64,000 bases of DNA from Flagellimonas marinaquae (GCF_003992675.1 NZ_RZMZ01000015.1:1-64000), one strand, 5' to 3'; positions 47,581-57,108 are shown, counted from the stretch's first letter. Made by a program: numbers and translations. The notes: generated by a model not told the origin, from the letters alone.

Positions 47581-49083
47581 CTAGAATTTAAAGGTGTAGC
47601 CCAAGGCAATATTCGTGTTTATGCGATTGATAAGCGCAGCATTGTCAACGCCCCCATCGAAGAAGAAGGAATTCGTATCCTGCTCAGTGCGGCTATAGGC
47701 CAAATCCAAACGGTTGGCGCCAAAGGTATATCCGATACCTGCGGAGAAACCGGTGAGGTCACCCACAAAATCGGTATCCTCATAAGGGCTTTGCTCATAA
47801 CGGTAACCAGCTCTAAGGCTTACCTGCTCAATTCGATATTCCCCACCGAGACGGAAAGCATTCACCGCCCCCAAGGTATTTCCTATAAATTCGTTTTCAT
47901 CAGCAAAGCTTGGATCGGAAGTAGGGCGCAATTCTGCTTTGGACATATCTTGATAGGAATAGTCCAAGCTTATCAATCCATCCTGACCAAACACCAAGGC
48001 CAAACTTCCTGTGTATTTTTCAGGAGTCTTGATGCGGTACTCTTCATACAAATTCACTATGTTGAAATTAATGAAGTCGATGTCAGGCACCGCCAAATTG
48101 GAATTGATGCGCTGTGAGGTGTCATCCGCGAGCCTATACCAAGTAGGGGATTGATAACTGGCACCCACTCGTACAGTTTGATTCAATTTTGCAATGGCGC
48201 CCAGGCTGAATGAAAATCCATTGCCCTCTGTACGCAGAAGGTTGTCGAATGCAATGGTCTGTATCGGCGAATCTGCATCATAACCTTGTTCATCCAAAAG
48301 GCTAACTCTTTCATAAAGGACATTATGGAAATTTAAAGATGCCCCTAAGTACAAATTGTCCTTATATTGAGTGGCAAAATTGGCCGTGAACTTACTATTG
48401 AATCCAGAGGTGCTCTGTTGATATCGCTGATTTACCGTGCCGTATTGGGCATTGGAGAAATAGTCCGTGTTTTGGTCCACATCGTCTACTGGTTCAATGA
48501 TACCAGCTTGGAACCCCAAGAAAGCCTGTTGGGCGGAATACCCCAAATTGGCTCCGATATCCAAATAAGCATCTTCCACAAATTCACCTTCCCGCGTACG
48601 AAGGGGACCCAAAGGTTCGCCTTGCGCAAAGTTGAGAAAGTAATTGTCAACCCCAACAGCAGTGCTGCCTGAAGCAAAATAAGTATTATCAAAATTTTGG
48701 GCCAAATCATAATTAAAGGCCAATGCCAGTTTTTTCCAAGGGCTGTCACTGGACGAAGTAAAAACAAGTACACCACCCACTTGATTAAAATCCAAGGAAT
48801 TATCAGTAGTGTTGGTTACGGTGCCACCGTACAGGGCATCGTTGTTCCTGTGATAGTTGGAGCCTGTTATACTGATTTCGCTAAAGTTGAACACGGCAGA
48901 ACCTGCGGGGTTCACGTTAAGGGCAGATAAATCGCCACCCAAGGCTCCAAACGCCCCGCCCATAGCTTGAAATCTAGCGGTTCCCTGTAGGTTCTCGGTG
49001 CTGTAGCGTACCACATCATCAATGGTCTGTGCACTTGCAAAAGTGCATGCCAGTACCACGATGAAAGTTGAGATTCTTTTCAT
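47581..49083 (-). CDS. FadL/OMPP1/TodX-like outer-membrane transport protein
   Basis: 500 aa with a signal peptide (about 1-18, ending ASAQ). The mature protein opens TIDDVVRYSTENLQGTARFQAMGGAFGALGGDLSALNVNPAGSAVF, the marker of the OMPP1/FadL family: the N-terminal plug, followed by about 14 strands and the terminal GYTFKF. Members take up hydrophobic compounds. Related barrels also act in T9SS (PorV), but PorV-specific traits are not evident. It lies convergently next to two T9SS cargo genes, which may be coincidence. Confidence 0.85.
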   Translation of the reverse strand: MKRISTFIVVLACTFASAQTIDDVVRYSTENLQGTARFQAMGGAFGALGGDLSALNVNPAGSAVFNFSEISITGSNYHRNNDALYGGTVTNTTDNSLDFNQVGGVLVFTSSSDSPWKKLALAFNYDLAQNFDNTYFASGSTAVGVDNYFLNFAQGEPLGPLRTREGEFVEDAYLDIGANLGYSAQQAFLGFQAGIIEPVDDVDQNTDYFSNAQYGTVNQRYQQSTSGFNSKFTANFATQYKDNLYLGASLNFHNVLYERVSLLDEQGYDADSPIQTIAFDNLLRTEGNGFSFSLGAIAKLNQTVRVGASYQSPTWYRLADDTSQRINSNLAVPDIDFINFNIVNLYEEYRIKTPEKYTGSLALVFGQDGLISLDYSYQDMSKAELRPTSDPSFADENEFIGNTLGAVNAFRLGGEYRIEQVSLRAGYRYEQSPYEDTDFVGDLTGFSAGIGYTFGANRLDLAYSRTEQDTNSFFFDGGVDNAALINRINTNIALGYTFKF

Positions 49084-49121
49084 TTCTTGTGATTTAGATT
49101 AATCGATAAATTATGGAATGA

Positions 49122-50351
49122 TTATGGTCTTCCGCCACCACGTCCACCTCTACTTCCACCGGAAGAACGCGAAGCTCCTCCAGAGGAACGTGAACCACCC
49201 GATGATCTACTTACTCCAGAACTTCTGGAGCTTCCACCGGAACTTCTGTAGCTGCCACTAGACCTACTACTTCCGGAATATCCACTACTACGATAGCTTC
49301 GTGAGCTATTACCGCTAGAAGATCGGTTGTAACTTCTGCTTGGCGAATAGCCTCTTGAAGACCGTGTTCCAGAACTTCTATTATAGCTTCGGGTTGCATT
49401 ACTGCCATTATAGCTTCGGTTGCTTCTAGTGGAAGGCGATGTTCCATACCTATTGTTGTAGGATCTTGAATTTCTATTGTAGCTAGGCGAGGTCCGTGTA
49501 CTTCTACTGGTTCTGTAATCCCGGTTTCTGGCCAAGGCGTCGGCACTTACCGTTCTCCTTACATTGGAGCGATTACTGTAACCACGGGCACTGCGACTTG
49601 CCAAGTTATTACTTCGTCCAACGGTTCTGTTGGAACGTCCACTGTTATATCTAAATCCATCGGAATAGCGTCTGTTGGTACGTGAGGCGATGGTAGTTCC
49701 AGGCAGGTAGGAATACCCGCGTCTGCCTGAGATACGAGCGTAATTTCTGCCATAATATCCTCTTCCAATGAAGGGTTGGTTCCAATATCCGCCCCAACCC
49801 CAGCCAGCATTCCATCCCCAACCAAGGCCTCCCCAGCCCCAGCCAGCGTTCCAGCCCCAGCCGCCGTTCCATAACCAAGGGTCGTTCCAACCCCAGCCAG
49901 CGTTCCATAGCCATGGGTCGTTCCAACCCCAGCCCCAGCTGTTGTCATAAACATTTATAGAGATGTTGGATGGATTGTCTCCCCATCCAGGATTGCCATT
50001 GTAATTGTTATTGTAGGCGAAATAGTCGGTTTGTTCGCCATAGGGAATGGTATCGTTTTGTGTTTGGCTGGAATAACTTTCCACATCGGTAAAAACCTCA
50101 CTGTCCAAAATTTCACCGTACTCGTTCGCTTTCTCACCGAAATAGTCCCCATAGATGTTATTTTCCTGCTGCTCAACCCTTTCGGCTTGCGCATTCCTCT
50201 TTTCCACGCTTACTACGCGGTTGTTGGGAGTATAGATTCCATCATCATAATAGGAGGCCTGCTGGTAAGAACCGCAGGAGGCCATGATGAGGGCAGTAAC
50301 CATCAATATGGCGGGGGTTCGTAATTTATTGAGAAGTAAAGACTGTAACAT
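49122..50351 (-). CDS. Trp/Gly- and Arg/Ser-rich lipoprotein
   Basis: About 409 aa from ATG 50351; an upstream ATG at 50375 would add eight residues. A lipoprotein signal ends ALIMASC. Three parts follow: an acidic Tyr/Asn-rich region (about 30-130), a GWGWNDPWLWNAG-type repeat block (about 140-190), and a long Arg/Ser/Tyr/Gly-rich low-complexity tail ending SRGGRGGGRP. Such proteins in flavobacteria are surface or periplasmic of unknown function; the basic, disordered tail could bind nucleic acid, peptidoglycan or extracellular polymer. The coding DNA is repetitive, so length is likely to vary between strains. Confidence 0.75.
   Translation of the reverse strand: MLQSLLLNKLRTPAILMVTALIMASCGSYQQASYYDDGIYTPNNRVVSVEKRNAQAERVEQQENNIYGDYFGEKANEYGEILDSEVFTDVESYSSQTQNDTIPYGEQTDYFAYNNNYNGNPGWGDNPSNISINVYDNSWGWGWNDPWLWNAGWGWNDPWLWNGGWGWNAGWGWGGLGWGWNAGWGWGGYWNQPFIGRGYYGRNYARISGRRGYSYLPGTTIASRTNRRYSDGFRYNSGRSNRTVGRSNNLASRSARGYSNRSNVRRTVSADALARNRDYRTSRSTRTSPSYNRNSRSYNNRYGTSPSTRSNRSYNGSNATRSYNRSSGTRSSRGYSPSRSYNRSSSGNSSRSYRSSGYSGSSRSSGSYRSSGGSSRSSGVSRSSGGSRSSGGASRSSGGSRGGRGGGRP
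49780..49935. repeat. tandem-like repeat DNA coding the Trp/Gly block
   Basis: Degenerate repeats of CCAACCCCAGCCAGCGTTCC-type units (CCAGCC/GTTCCA). They encode GWGWN and DPWLW phrases on the minus strand. Confidence 0.7.
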
Positions 50352-50445
50352 GGTGCAATTTTTATTGTTGAACATACTAAAAATAATTAGTTTTACCCAA
50401 TCATTTCACTATTAAAGTCGCAAGTTTTGTGCCAAACTACAATTG

Positions 50446-51921
50446 ATGGGTAAAAATTTAACGAGCAGAGCAGAGGATTATTCCAAATGGTATAACGAAC
50501 TGGTGGTAAAGTCAGATTTGGCTGAAAACTCAGGGGTAAGGGGGTGTATGGTTATCAAGCCCTACGGATATGCTATTTGGGAGAAAATTCAAGGACAATT
50601 GGATAAGATGTTCAAGGAAACAGGTCATGAGAACGCCTATTTTCCGCTGTTCATACCCAAGTCCTATTTGAGCAAGGAGGCAAGCCACGTGGAAGGGTTT
50701 GCAAAAGAGTGTGCCGTGGTTACCCACTATCGTTTGAAGAATGCGGAGGATGGCAGTGGCATTGTGGTGGACGAGGACGCTAAATTGGAAGAGGAACTCA
50801 TTGTGCGCCCTACATCTGAGACCATTATCTGGGATACGTATAGAAGATGGATTCAATCCTATCGGGATTTGCCCTTAAAAATCAACCAATGGGCCAATGT
50901 GGTGCGTTGGGAGATGAGGACTCGTCTTTTTTTGAGAACTGCCGAGTTTTTGTGGCAGGAAGGCCACACGGCCCATGCTACCCGTGAGGAAGCGCTGGAA
51001 GAGGCAGAACTGATGATGAACGTGTATGCCGAGTTTGTTGAAAATTACATGGCCGTGCCCGTAATCAAGGGAACCAAAACCGAAAGTGAGCGTTTTGCCG
51101 GCGCAGAAGAAACCTATTGTATTGAGGCCCTTATGCAAGACGGCAAGGCTTTGCAGGCTGGAACCTCACACTTTTTGGGACAGAACTTTGCCAAGGCTTT
51201 CGATGTGAAGTTTGCCAATAAGGAAGGTTCACAGGATTATGTCTGGGCCACTTCTTGGGGTGTTTCCACACGATTGATGGGTGCCTTGGTCATGACCCAC
51301 AGCGATGACAATGGTTTGGTGCTTCCTCCCAAGCTAGCGCCGATACAAGTGGTTATTGTGCCGATTTATAAAGGAATGGACCAATTGGATGCTATTTCAG
51401 AAAAAGTGGAGCCTTTGGTCAAGGAGCTCCGCAGTAGAGGAATTACGGTGAAGTATGATACCCGTGACACCCACAAACCAGGCTTTAAGTTCAATGAGTA
51501 TGAATTGAAAGGTGTTCCCGTCCGACTGGCTGTGGGACAAAGAGATTTGGCTAACGGAACCTTTGAGGTGGCCCGTAGGGACACTTTGACCAAGGAGATT
51601 GTAAAGGCCGATGAGGTAGTGGAGAAAGTAGTTGCTTTAATGGACGATATCCAAGAGAACATTTTTAAAAAGGCACTGGATTACAGAAAAGAGCATATTA
51701 CGGAGGTAGATTCTTATGATGAGTTCAAGAAAGTAATCGAGGAAAAAGGTGGTTTTGTTTCGGCTCATTGGGATGGTACCGCTGAAATGGAGGATAGAAT
51801 TAAGGAGGAGACAAAGGCAACCATCCGTTGTATTCCTTTGCATGGGCAAAAGGAGGAAGGCAAGTGTATGGTAACGGGAAAACCCTCGGTTCAACGGGTG
51901 TTGTTTGCGAAAGCCTACTAA
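50446..51921 (+). CDS. proS: prolyl-tRNA synthetase (short, archaeal/eukaryote type)
   Basis: About 491 aa from ATG 50446. A class II synthetase that charges tRNA-Pro. Motif 1 is around [18 protein letters not shown], motif 2 around [31 protein letters not shown], and motif 3 is in [19 protein letters not shown]. An anticodon-binding domain follows, then a C-terminal zinc-binding-like domain. It lacks the editing insertion of the long bacterial form, as usual in Bacteroidota. It is divergent from the lipoprotein gene. Confidence 0.96.
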   Translation: MGKNLTSRAEDYSKWYNELVVKSDLAENSGVRGCMVIKPYGYAIWEKIQGQLDKMFKETGHENAYFPLFIPKSYLSKEASHVEGFAKECAVVTHYRLKNAEDGSGIVVDEDAKLEEELIVRPTSETIIWDTYRRWIQSYRDLPLKINQWANVVRWEMRTRLFLRTAEFLWQEGHTAHATREEALEEAELMMNVYAEFVENYMAVPVIKGTKTESERFAGAEETYCIEALMQDGKALQAGTSHFLGQNFAKAFDVKFANKEGSQDYVWATSWGVSTRLMGALVMTHSDDNGLVLPPKLAPIQVVIVPIYKGMDQLDAISEKVEPLVKELRSRGITVKYDTRDTHKPGFKFNEYELKGVPVRLAVGQRDLANGTFEVARRDTLTKEIVKADEVVEKVVALMDDIQENIFKKALDYRKEHITEVDSYDEFKKVIEEKGGFVSAHWDGTAEMEDRIKEETKATIRCIPLHGQKEEGKCMVTGKPSVQRVLFAKAY

Positions 51922-51947
51922 GCAGGTGGCAAAAAATAAAAAATACT

Positions 51948-51978
51948 GTTGCAAGACTTAAAAATAGTTGTATTTTTG
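51948..51978 (+). promoter_or_regulatory. promoter of the tRNA-Glu pair/rpsT
   Basis: GTTG (51948-51951), 19-bp spacer, TATTTTTG (51971-51978): a good match to the Bacteroidota consensus, 24 bp before the first tRNA. Confidence 0.75.
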
Positions 51979-52002
51979 CATCCGCAATTATGCAAGCATA
52001 AT

Positions 52003-52074
52003 GGCCCGTTCGTCTAGGGGTTAGGACGCCAGGTTTTCATCCTGGTAACAGGGGTTCGATTCCCCTACGGGCTA
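52003..52074 (+). tRNA. tRNA-Glu (TTC), copy 1
   Basis: A 72-nt cloverleaf without encoded CCA. Acceptor GGCCCGT pairs with ACGGGCT (one G-U), anticodon stem CCAGG/CCTGG, loop TTTTCAT with TTC at 52036-52038, and T-arm GGGGTTCGATTCCCC. Confidence 0.96.
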
Positions 52075-52143
52075 CAAAGCAGGGTTTAAGCTAAAAAGCT
52101 TATTTTAGGTTGGTGGATGTTTAAACCTTCAAGTTGAAATAAT

Positions 52144-52215
52144 GGCCCGTTCGTCTAGGGGTTAGGACGCCAGGTTTTCATCCTGGTAACAGGGGTTCGA
52201 TTCCCCTACGGGCTA
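52144..52215 (+). tRNA. tRNA-Glu (TTC), copy 2
   Basis: Identical to copy 1 over the whole gene and a few flanking bases (AAT before, CAAAG after), 69 bp downstream. No separate -7 box is visible, so it is probably cut from the same transcript. Confidence 0.96.
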
Positions 52216-52250
52216 CAAAGAAAGAATTTAGAAAGAATTAATTGTAAGCA

Positions 52251-52502
52251 ATGGCAAATCATAAGTCAGCATTAAAGAGAATTAGAAGAAACGAAGCAGT
52301 ACGTTTGCGTAACAGGTATCAGCACAAAACCGTGCGTAATGCCATCAAAAAATTGCGTAACGAAGAGGATAAGAAAGCTGCTGAAGCTTTGTTGCCCACT
52401 GTTGTTGGTATGATCGATAAATTGGCCAAGAAAAATATCATTCACAGTAACAAGGCGGCCAACCTTAAAAGCAAATTGATGACCCAAGTTGCAGCAATGT
52501 AA
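52251..52502 (+). CDS. rpsT: 30S ribosomal protein S20
   Basis: 83 aa, Lys/Arg/Ala-rich and helical: [21 protein letters not shown], then [19 protein letters not shown] and [16 protein letters not shown], the full S20 pattern. It binds 16S rRNA early in small-subunit assembly. It lies 35 bp after the second tRNA-Glu and may share its transcript. A terminator follows. Confidence 0.96.
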   Translation: MANHKSALKRIRRNEAVRLRNRYQHKTVRNAIKKLRNEEDKKAAEALLPTVVGMIDKLAKKNIIHSNKAANLKSKLMTQVAAM

Positions 52503-52528
52503 TCTTGAATCATTTTTTAAATAGCATA

Positions 52529-52557
52529 AAGCGTCTCCATATTGGGGGCGCTTTTTT
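52529..52557. terminator. rpsT terminator
   Basis: AAAGCGTCTCC and GGGGGCGCTTT form a stem with G-U pairs, followed by a T6 run; it faces the converging 7TM gene. Confidence 0.82.
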
Positions 52558-52566
52558 GTTGCTATG

Positions 52567-53253
52567 CTATCGAAACGCCCTCCTTTTATGAGTGAGTACC
52601 CCGATTAGAAAGGAGCCGTACATAAACAAAATCAATACCCACAATATACTTCGTAGGCGGTATTCTACCCATATTTTTGGTGCCTCATACCCGATAAAGA
52701 TTAGAAACGGAAAGAACGTATGAAAAACCACCAGTCCCAAACTTGTCCAGAACATTAAATTATATCTCATGGGCTGGGAATGGATCTCGTTCCTTTTTTC
52801 TTTAAAATAGAGCCAAATCACAAATAGAAGGGTCATGGACGCCACGAGATCTGCGTAATAGAGGTTGGAATAGAACGGGTCTTGAAAGAAAAGGCTAATT
52901 CCGTAGGAACAAAGGCTCGTTACGGCACCTACAATGATCCATTTTTTGTATCTGTCCGTTTTTACCAAGCGCCAATAGAGGTAATAGAAAAACGCAAAGG
53001 AAATCACGGAATAAATATTGTAGATAATTACATTGTACCAATCATAGTTACTGTCGTTCACTACTTGAAACTCTTCATGGAATTTGATGAAATATCCTAG
53101 CAACTCGGTTAAAAAGGTATACATGAGGTACATGGGGTAATACTTCATGGGGGTGACAAAATAAGTGTGGTAACGGGACATGGCCACAAGCCACACAATC
53201 AGGTAGAAGGGAATGATGTACTGCTCACTAAGAAATGTAAATAGTTCCTCCAT
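52567..53253 (-). CDS. seven-helix membrane protein, paralogue 2
   Basis: A 228-aa inner-membrane protein with about seven hydrophobic helices. It is a paralogue of the next gene upstream: FYLIVWLVAMSRYHTYFVTPMKYYP against LYLITWIVAIVRYRRYFDTPLKYFP, YTFLTELLG/YTFFTELLG, NLMFWTSLGLVVFHTFFP/NLMFWVSTGILVFYTLFP, and both end HKRRAFR/GKRKAFR. It has no catalytic motif. The layout resembles orphan sensor or transport modules; function unknown. A hairpin lies between the two paralogues, so expression levels may differ. Confidence 0.75.
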   Translation of the reverse strand: MEELFTFLSEQYIIPFYLIVWLVAMSRYHTYFVTPMKYYPMYLMYTFLTELLGYFIKFHEEFQVVNDSNYDWYNVIIYNIYSVISFAFFYYLYWRLVKTDRYKKWIIVGAVTSLCSYGISLFFQDPFYSNLYYADLVASMTLLFVIWLYFKEKRNEIHSQPMRYNLMFWTSLGLVVFHTFFPFLIFIGYEAPKIWVEYRLRSILWVLILFMYGSFLIGVLTHKRRAFR

Positions 53254-53310
53254 GGGTGTGGGCTACCTGATTGGCTGTCAGTAGCTTTCTGTGTTCGTAA
53301 AAATACATAA

Positions 53311-53333
53311 AAAGCCTCCACGAGGGAGGCTTT
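53311..53333 (-). terminator. hairpin between the two 7TM genes
   Basis: AAAGCCTCC, short loop, GGGAGGCTTT; on the minus strand it is followed by T's. It may stop or attenuate transcription into the second gene. Confidence 0.75.
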
Positions 53334-53357
53334 CTTTAGGAACTTGTAACATTATGT

Positions 53358-54047
53358 TTATCGAAAAGCCTTTCTTTTGCCCATTAATAGCCCAAATATG
53401 ATAATGATGTACATTAAGGCTATGGCGGTAAGTAACAATGGTCTAAAGTATACCTGAATTCCAATGTTGAGGTCCAATAGGTAAATAGTGGAAATAATCG
53501 GGAAAAGTGTATAAAAAACAAGAATACCTGTGCTAACCCAGAACATTAAATTAAATTTTAAGGGCTGAGGCAATTGCTCCAACTGCTTTTCCCTAAAGTA
53601 TGCGAGCACGATGTAGACCATCATCACCGACCCAATGATGTGGGCATAGGTCATTTGATTGTGCAATGGATTGTAGGCTATGGCATTTACAAGATATGCT
53701 AAAGCGCATATACCCATCAAATATCCAATTTGCTTTTTGAGATTCTCGTTGTGAAGTACCTTTCGATAAACTTCAAAAAAGAAGATAAAGAAAACGAGCT
53801 GGTACACATTATAAATAATGACATTGTGCCAAGCATACCTGCCATCCGAAAAGAATTGGAAATTATTATTGTACTTAATGAGCACGCCCAATAGCTCTGT
53901 AAAAAAGGTGTATATGATAATCATTGGAAAGTATTTCAACGGGGTGTCAAAATACCTACGGTACCTCACAATGGCCACTATCCAAGTAATCAAGTATAGC
54001 GGCACATAAAAGTGCTCGGTCAGATAATCGAGGAGCTCTGTCGGCAT
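53358..54047 (-). CDS. seven-helix membrane protein, paralogue 1
   Basis: A 229-aa protein with about seven predicted helices, closely paired with the gene at 52567. Conserved Tyr, Trp and Arg residues cluster at helix ends, and a conserved YNV/YNI-rich stretch (NVIIYNVYQL) is in the middle. It starts 10 bp after the stop of the lipoprotein gene, so the two are one operon. No family assignment is possible from memory. Confidence 0.75.
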   Translation of the reverse strand: MPTELLDYLTEHFYVPLYLITWIVAIVRYRRYFDTPLKYFPMIIIYTFFTELLGVLIKYNNNFQFFSDGRYAWHNVIIYNVYQLVFFIFFFEVYRKVLHNENLKKQIGYLMGICALAYLVNAIAYNPLHNQMTYAHIIGSVMMVYIVLAYFREKQLEQLPQPLKFNLMFWVSTGILVFYTLFPIISTIYLLDLNIGIQVYFRPLLLTAIALMYIIIIFGLLMGKRKAFR

Positions 54048-54057
54048 GTCCCTTTAT

Positions 54058-54705
54058 TTAAAAATCGGTGTAGGGAGGCGGTCCCGATCCCCCATGATTA
54101 AGGTTCAAGCTTCGATCACCATTTTGAAACAGGGCGGGTACCATGCTTGCTTTGGATGTATTGGCTTCGTTCATGTCGCCATCTTCTGGGCTACCTACTT
54201 TATCTTTTATGGGTTTAGCCTTTCCGTCGGCGGTAATATAAAAACCGTATTCCTTACCGTCCATCATAGTGGTAGGTACTATGAATATTGAATTCTGCCT
54301 AGGGTGTACCACTTTTTTTCCATCGGGAAAATCGGGCTTGTTGGGATAATTGGCAAAGTAGAGGCGTAGGGATGCTACTTCAACGCCTGCAGCTTCGGCT
54401 TCCTGTTCCACATAGGCCATGTAGTTTTTGATGTCCTTATAAGTGAAAGAGGTGAAACGGGCAGGGATAAATTTTTCGTCCGGATTTTGCTCCATTTCAA
54501 ACTGTTCGATCATAGCCACCCTGTTCCGGGTATAATTGTCGTAAAGGGATTTGGATTCTTCCAGGGATATGATGCCCTCTGGAGGTGATACTTTTTCAGG
54601 TGTCGGTTCGGTAGGCTCTTCTTTCTTCGGACCCTGCTGGCAAGCTCCCAATAGTAATAGTGATGCTCCAAAAAAAGCAAACAAGGCCTTTCTGTTGTGT
54701 TTCAT
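54058..54705 (-). CDS. hypothetical lipoprotein
   Basis: 215 aa with a lipoprotein signal (LLLGAC, Cys22), a Pro/Glu/Lys-rich linker (about 25-45) and a compact domain with RLYFANYPNKPDFPDGKKVVHPRQNS and DGKEYGFYITADGKAKP. It ends with a Gly/Pro-rich stretch (NHGGSGPPPYTDF). Probably outer- or inner-membrane anchored. It leads the operon containing the 7TM paralogues. I do not recognise its family. Confidence 0.72.
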   Translation of the reverse strand: MKHNRKALFAFFGASLLLLGACQQGPKKEEPTEPTPEKVSPPEGIISLEESKSLYDNYTRNRVAMIEQFEMEQNPDEKFIPARFTSFTYKDIKNYMAYVEQEAEAAGVEVASLRLYFANYPNKPDFPDGKKVVHPRQNSIFIVPTTMMDGKEYGFYITADGKAKPIKDKVGSPEDGDMNEANTSKASMVPALFQNGDRSLNLNHGGSGPPPYTDF

Positions 54706-54776
54706 AGTAAAGTGTTTAAAGTTCAGTTTTGAGGAAACCGAACTAAAGATATGCCTTTTCTATAAATTGACTCAAC

Positions 54777-54806
54777 AAAAAACCCTTCAAAGCAAATTGA
54801 AGGGTT
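54777..54806 (-). terminator. rho gene terminator
   Basis: AACCCTTCAA and TTGAAGGGTT, 6-nt loop, followed on the minus strand by T6; 30 bp after the rho stop. Confidence 0.85.
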
Positions 54807-54835
54807 AAGTGTTTTTATTTGTGACCGAATTATTT

Positions 54836-56452
54836 TTACTCGTTCATGGTGAGCAAAAACTCCTCGTTGTTCTTGGTTTGCTTTATGCGCTGCTCCATAA
54901 ATTCCATTGCTTCGATAGGATTCATGTCCGCAAGGTATTTGCGCAAGATCCACATACGTTGAATGGTATTTTCGTCCAACAAAAGGTCGTCCCTTCGGGT
55001 GGATGATGAAATAAGGTCAATGGCAGGGAAGATCCTACGGTTGGAGATTCTTCTATCCAATTGAAGCTCCATATTACCGGTACCCTTGAATTCCTCAAAG
55101 ATCACTTCGTCCATTTTGGAGCCTGTCTCCGTTAATGCCGTAGCGATGATGGACAACGACCCACCATTTTCAATGTTACGGGCGGCGCCAAAGAAACGTT
55201 TTGGCTTGTGCAGCGCATTGGCATCCACACCACCACTCAATACCTTACCAGAAGCTGGCTGTACGGTGTTATAGGCACGGGCCAAACGGGTGATGGAATC
55301 CAAAAGAATCACTACATCGTGACCACATTCCACCAATCTTTTCGCTTTATCAAGAACAATATTGGCAACCCTTACGTGCTCGGTGGCTTCCTTATCAAAA
55401 GTGGAAGCAACTACTTCACCACGTACATTACGTTGCATATCGGTAACCTCTTCAGGGCGCTCATCGATCAAAAGGATGATTTGATACACCTCTGGGTGGT
55501 TGGCCGCAATGGCGTTGGCAATATCCTTAAGTAACATGGTCTTACCCGTTTTAGGTTGCGAAACGATCATTCCCCTTTGTCCTTTTCCGATAGGCGAGAA
55601 CAGGTCCATGATTCTTGTGGAGATGGTGCTCTGTAATTCTGCCAATTTGAATTTTTCCTTTGGAAATAACGGGGTAAGGTGCTCAAAAGCAACCCTATCG
55701 CGTACTACCTGGGGATCAAGTCCATTGATTTTGTTCACCTTGATCAGTGGGAAGTATTTTTCACCTTCCTTTGGCGGACGGATGTTGCCCAAAATCGTAT
55801 CCCCGGATTTTAATCCGAACAAACGTATTTGCGATTGGGAAACATAAATATCGTCGGGAGAAGAGAGGTAGTTATAATCGGAAGACCTGAGAAATCCGTA
55901 ACCATCCTGCATAATGTCCAACACACCTTCGCTTTCGATAATGCTGTCGAATTCGAACTCAGGCTCTTTGTACCTATTTTTTAGGTCCTTGTCAAAATTG
56001 CTGTTCTTTTTGTCGTGGTGGCCTTTGTTGTGCTGCGTATTGTTATTATTGCTCCTTTTGTTGCTTTGGCTCTTCTGGGAGTTGTTGTTATTGGTGTTCT
56101 GAGGTTTGCTGTCCTTCTTTTGTTGTGGACTTTGCCCTTTTGAATCATCCTTTTTGTTTCGAGGCTCTCTTTTCTGTGGAGCTTTTTCGGGGGCGTCCCC
56201 TTTGTTGTCATTTGCCTCGGTCTTTTTCGGGCGCGGGGTCCTAGCTCTTTTTTGTTTGGGCTCTGACTTTTCGTCCGCTGTTGCTGTAGCTACCGTTTCT
56301 GCAACGGCTTTAGGGTTGGAGGCCTGTACATCCAGTATTTGGTAAACTAGGTCCAGTTTTTTCAACGTTTTGAATTTGGGGACATTGAGCTCTTTTGCAA
56401 TCTCTTGCAACTCAGGAAGCTTTTTAGCTTTTAGATCTGAAATCTCGAACAT
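54836..56452 (-). CDS. rho: transcription termination factor Rho with Asn/Gln-rich insertion
   Basis: 538 aa against about 420 for E. coli Rho. A Rho_N helical domain (1-45) is followed by a disordered insertion of about 110 residues (about 50-160), rich in Lys, Asn, Gln and Ser. Then come the cold-shock RNA-binding domain ([15 protein letters not shown]) and the hexameric ATPase with Walker [13 protein letters not shown] (near 300), [13 protein letters not shown], the Walker B region [16 protein letters not shown] and the R-loop [21 protein letters not shown]. Long insertions are characteristic of Bacteroidota Rho; in Bacteroides thetaiotaomicron such a region was reported to drive phase separation. 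Confidence 0.96.
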   Translation of the reverse strand: MFEISDLKAKKLPELQEIAKELNVPKFKTLKKLDLVYQILDVQASNPKAVAETVATATADEKSEPKQKRARTPRPKKTEANDNKGDAPEKAPQKREPRNKKDDSKGQSPQQKKDSKPQNTNNNNSQKSQSNKRSNNNNTQHNKGHHDKKNSNFDKDLKNRYKEPEFEFDSIIESEGVLDIMQDGYGFLRSSDYNYLSSPDDIYVSQSQIRLFGLKSGDTILGNIRPPKEGEKYFPLIKVNKINGLDPQVVRDRVAFEHLTPLFPKEKFKLAELQSTISTRIMDLFSPIGKGQRGMIVSQPKTGKTMLLKDIANAIAANHPEVYQIILLIDERPEEVTDMQRNVRGEVVASTFDKEATEHVRVANIVLDKAKRLVECGHDVVILLDSITRLARAYNTVQPASGKVLSGGVDANALHKPKRFFGAARNIENGGSLSIIATALTETGSKMDEVIFEEFKGTGNMELQLDRRISNRRIFPAIDLISSSTRRDDLLLDENTIQRMWILRKYLADMNPIEAMEFMEQRIKQTKNNEEFLLTMNE

Positions 56453-56611
56453 TAAATAATGAAATAAGTTAAACTTGTGTGATTCTAAATATGAAGTGAG
56501 GTTATTTGGATACTACTGGAGAAAAGAATTTCTTGGTAGGCGCTTGCTAATAACACCACAATAATACGAATTATTTTTCAAGAATAAGTCCTCATTTCTC
56601 AAAAAGACGCC

Positions 56612-56619
56612 TATTTTTG
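56612..56619 (+). promoter_or_regulatory. -7 box of the DUF4293 gene (TATTTTTG)
   Basis: TATTTTTG matches TAnnTTTG, 22 bp before the ATG at 56642. Confidence 0.6.
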
Positions 56620-56641
56620 CCATTGGAAATCAAATTTTGCA

Positions 56642-57052
56642 ATGATTCAACGCGTACAAACGTTATTTCTACTCGCAGTCGGCCTAGTTTCGGGCATACT
56701 GCCGTTCTTTTTGAACCTATGGGTGGAAGTAGGCGGAAAAGAAGTGTTTGCCCAGGACGAAGTACTGGTCAGCCTTGTTTTTTATGTTGTGACCGTTTTG
56801 GCCGTTGTGTCGATTGTGATGTACAAGAAAAGACAAAATCAATTTGTGGTGAACAGATTGAATATGATATTGAACCTTTTTTTACTAGGATTTTTCGTTT
56901 ATCGATCGCTAAGCTTATCCGGAGAAACTGTGGTTTCTGAGAAGGGTATTGGGATGCTGATTCCTGTATTTTCTATCGTTTTTCTGGTCCTGGCTAACAG
57001 GGCTATCAAAAAGGATGAAGATCTTGTAAAATCTGTTGATCGCTTACGTTGA
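56642..57052 (+). CDS. DUF4293 membrane protein
   Basis: 136 aa with four transmembrane helices. It starts MIQRVQTLFLLAVGLVSGILPFF, and MIQRIQTI is the typical opening of DUF4293. Basic loops lie on one side and an RAIKKDEDLVKSVDRLR tail at the end. This family commonly lies beside rho in Bacteroidota, as here in the divergent position. Role unknown. Confidence 0.88.
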   Translation: MIQRVQTLFLLAVGLVSGILPFFLNLWVEVGGKEVFAQDEVLVSLVFYVVTVLAVVSIVMYKKRQNQFVVNRLNMILNLFLLGFFVYRSLSLSGETVVSEKGIGMLIPVFSIVFLVLANRAIKKDEDLVKSVDRLR

Positions 57053-57078
57053 ACCTAACATCTTAGTAGTATTAGTGC

Positions 57079-57108
57079 GAAAAAACCCTGGCTTCGGCCG
57101 GGGTTTTT
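57079..57108. terminator. UUCG-loop terminator after DUF4293 gene
   Basis: AAAAACCCTGGC, tetraloop TTCG, GCCGGGGTTTTT: a very stable hairpin with T-run, placed between converging genes. Confidence 0.9.

Noticed and set aside
47581..49083. FadL-like protein as PorV of the T9SS
   Set aside because: Only the general OMPP1 opening is seen; specific PorV features cannot be confirmed by eye.
49559..49954. Second and third open frames rich in Gly/Thr/Ala over the lipoprotein repeats
   Set aside because: Repetitive DNA keeps all frames open; only the frame with the lipobox and WG block makes a sensible protein.
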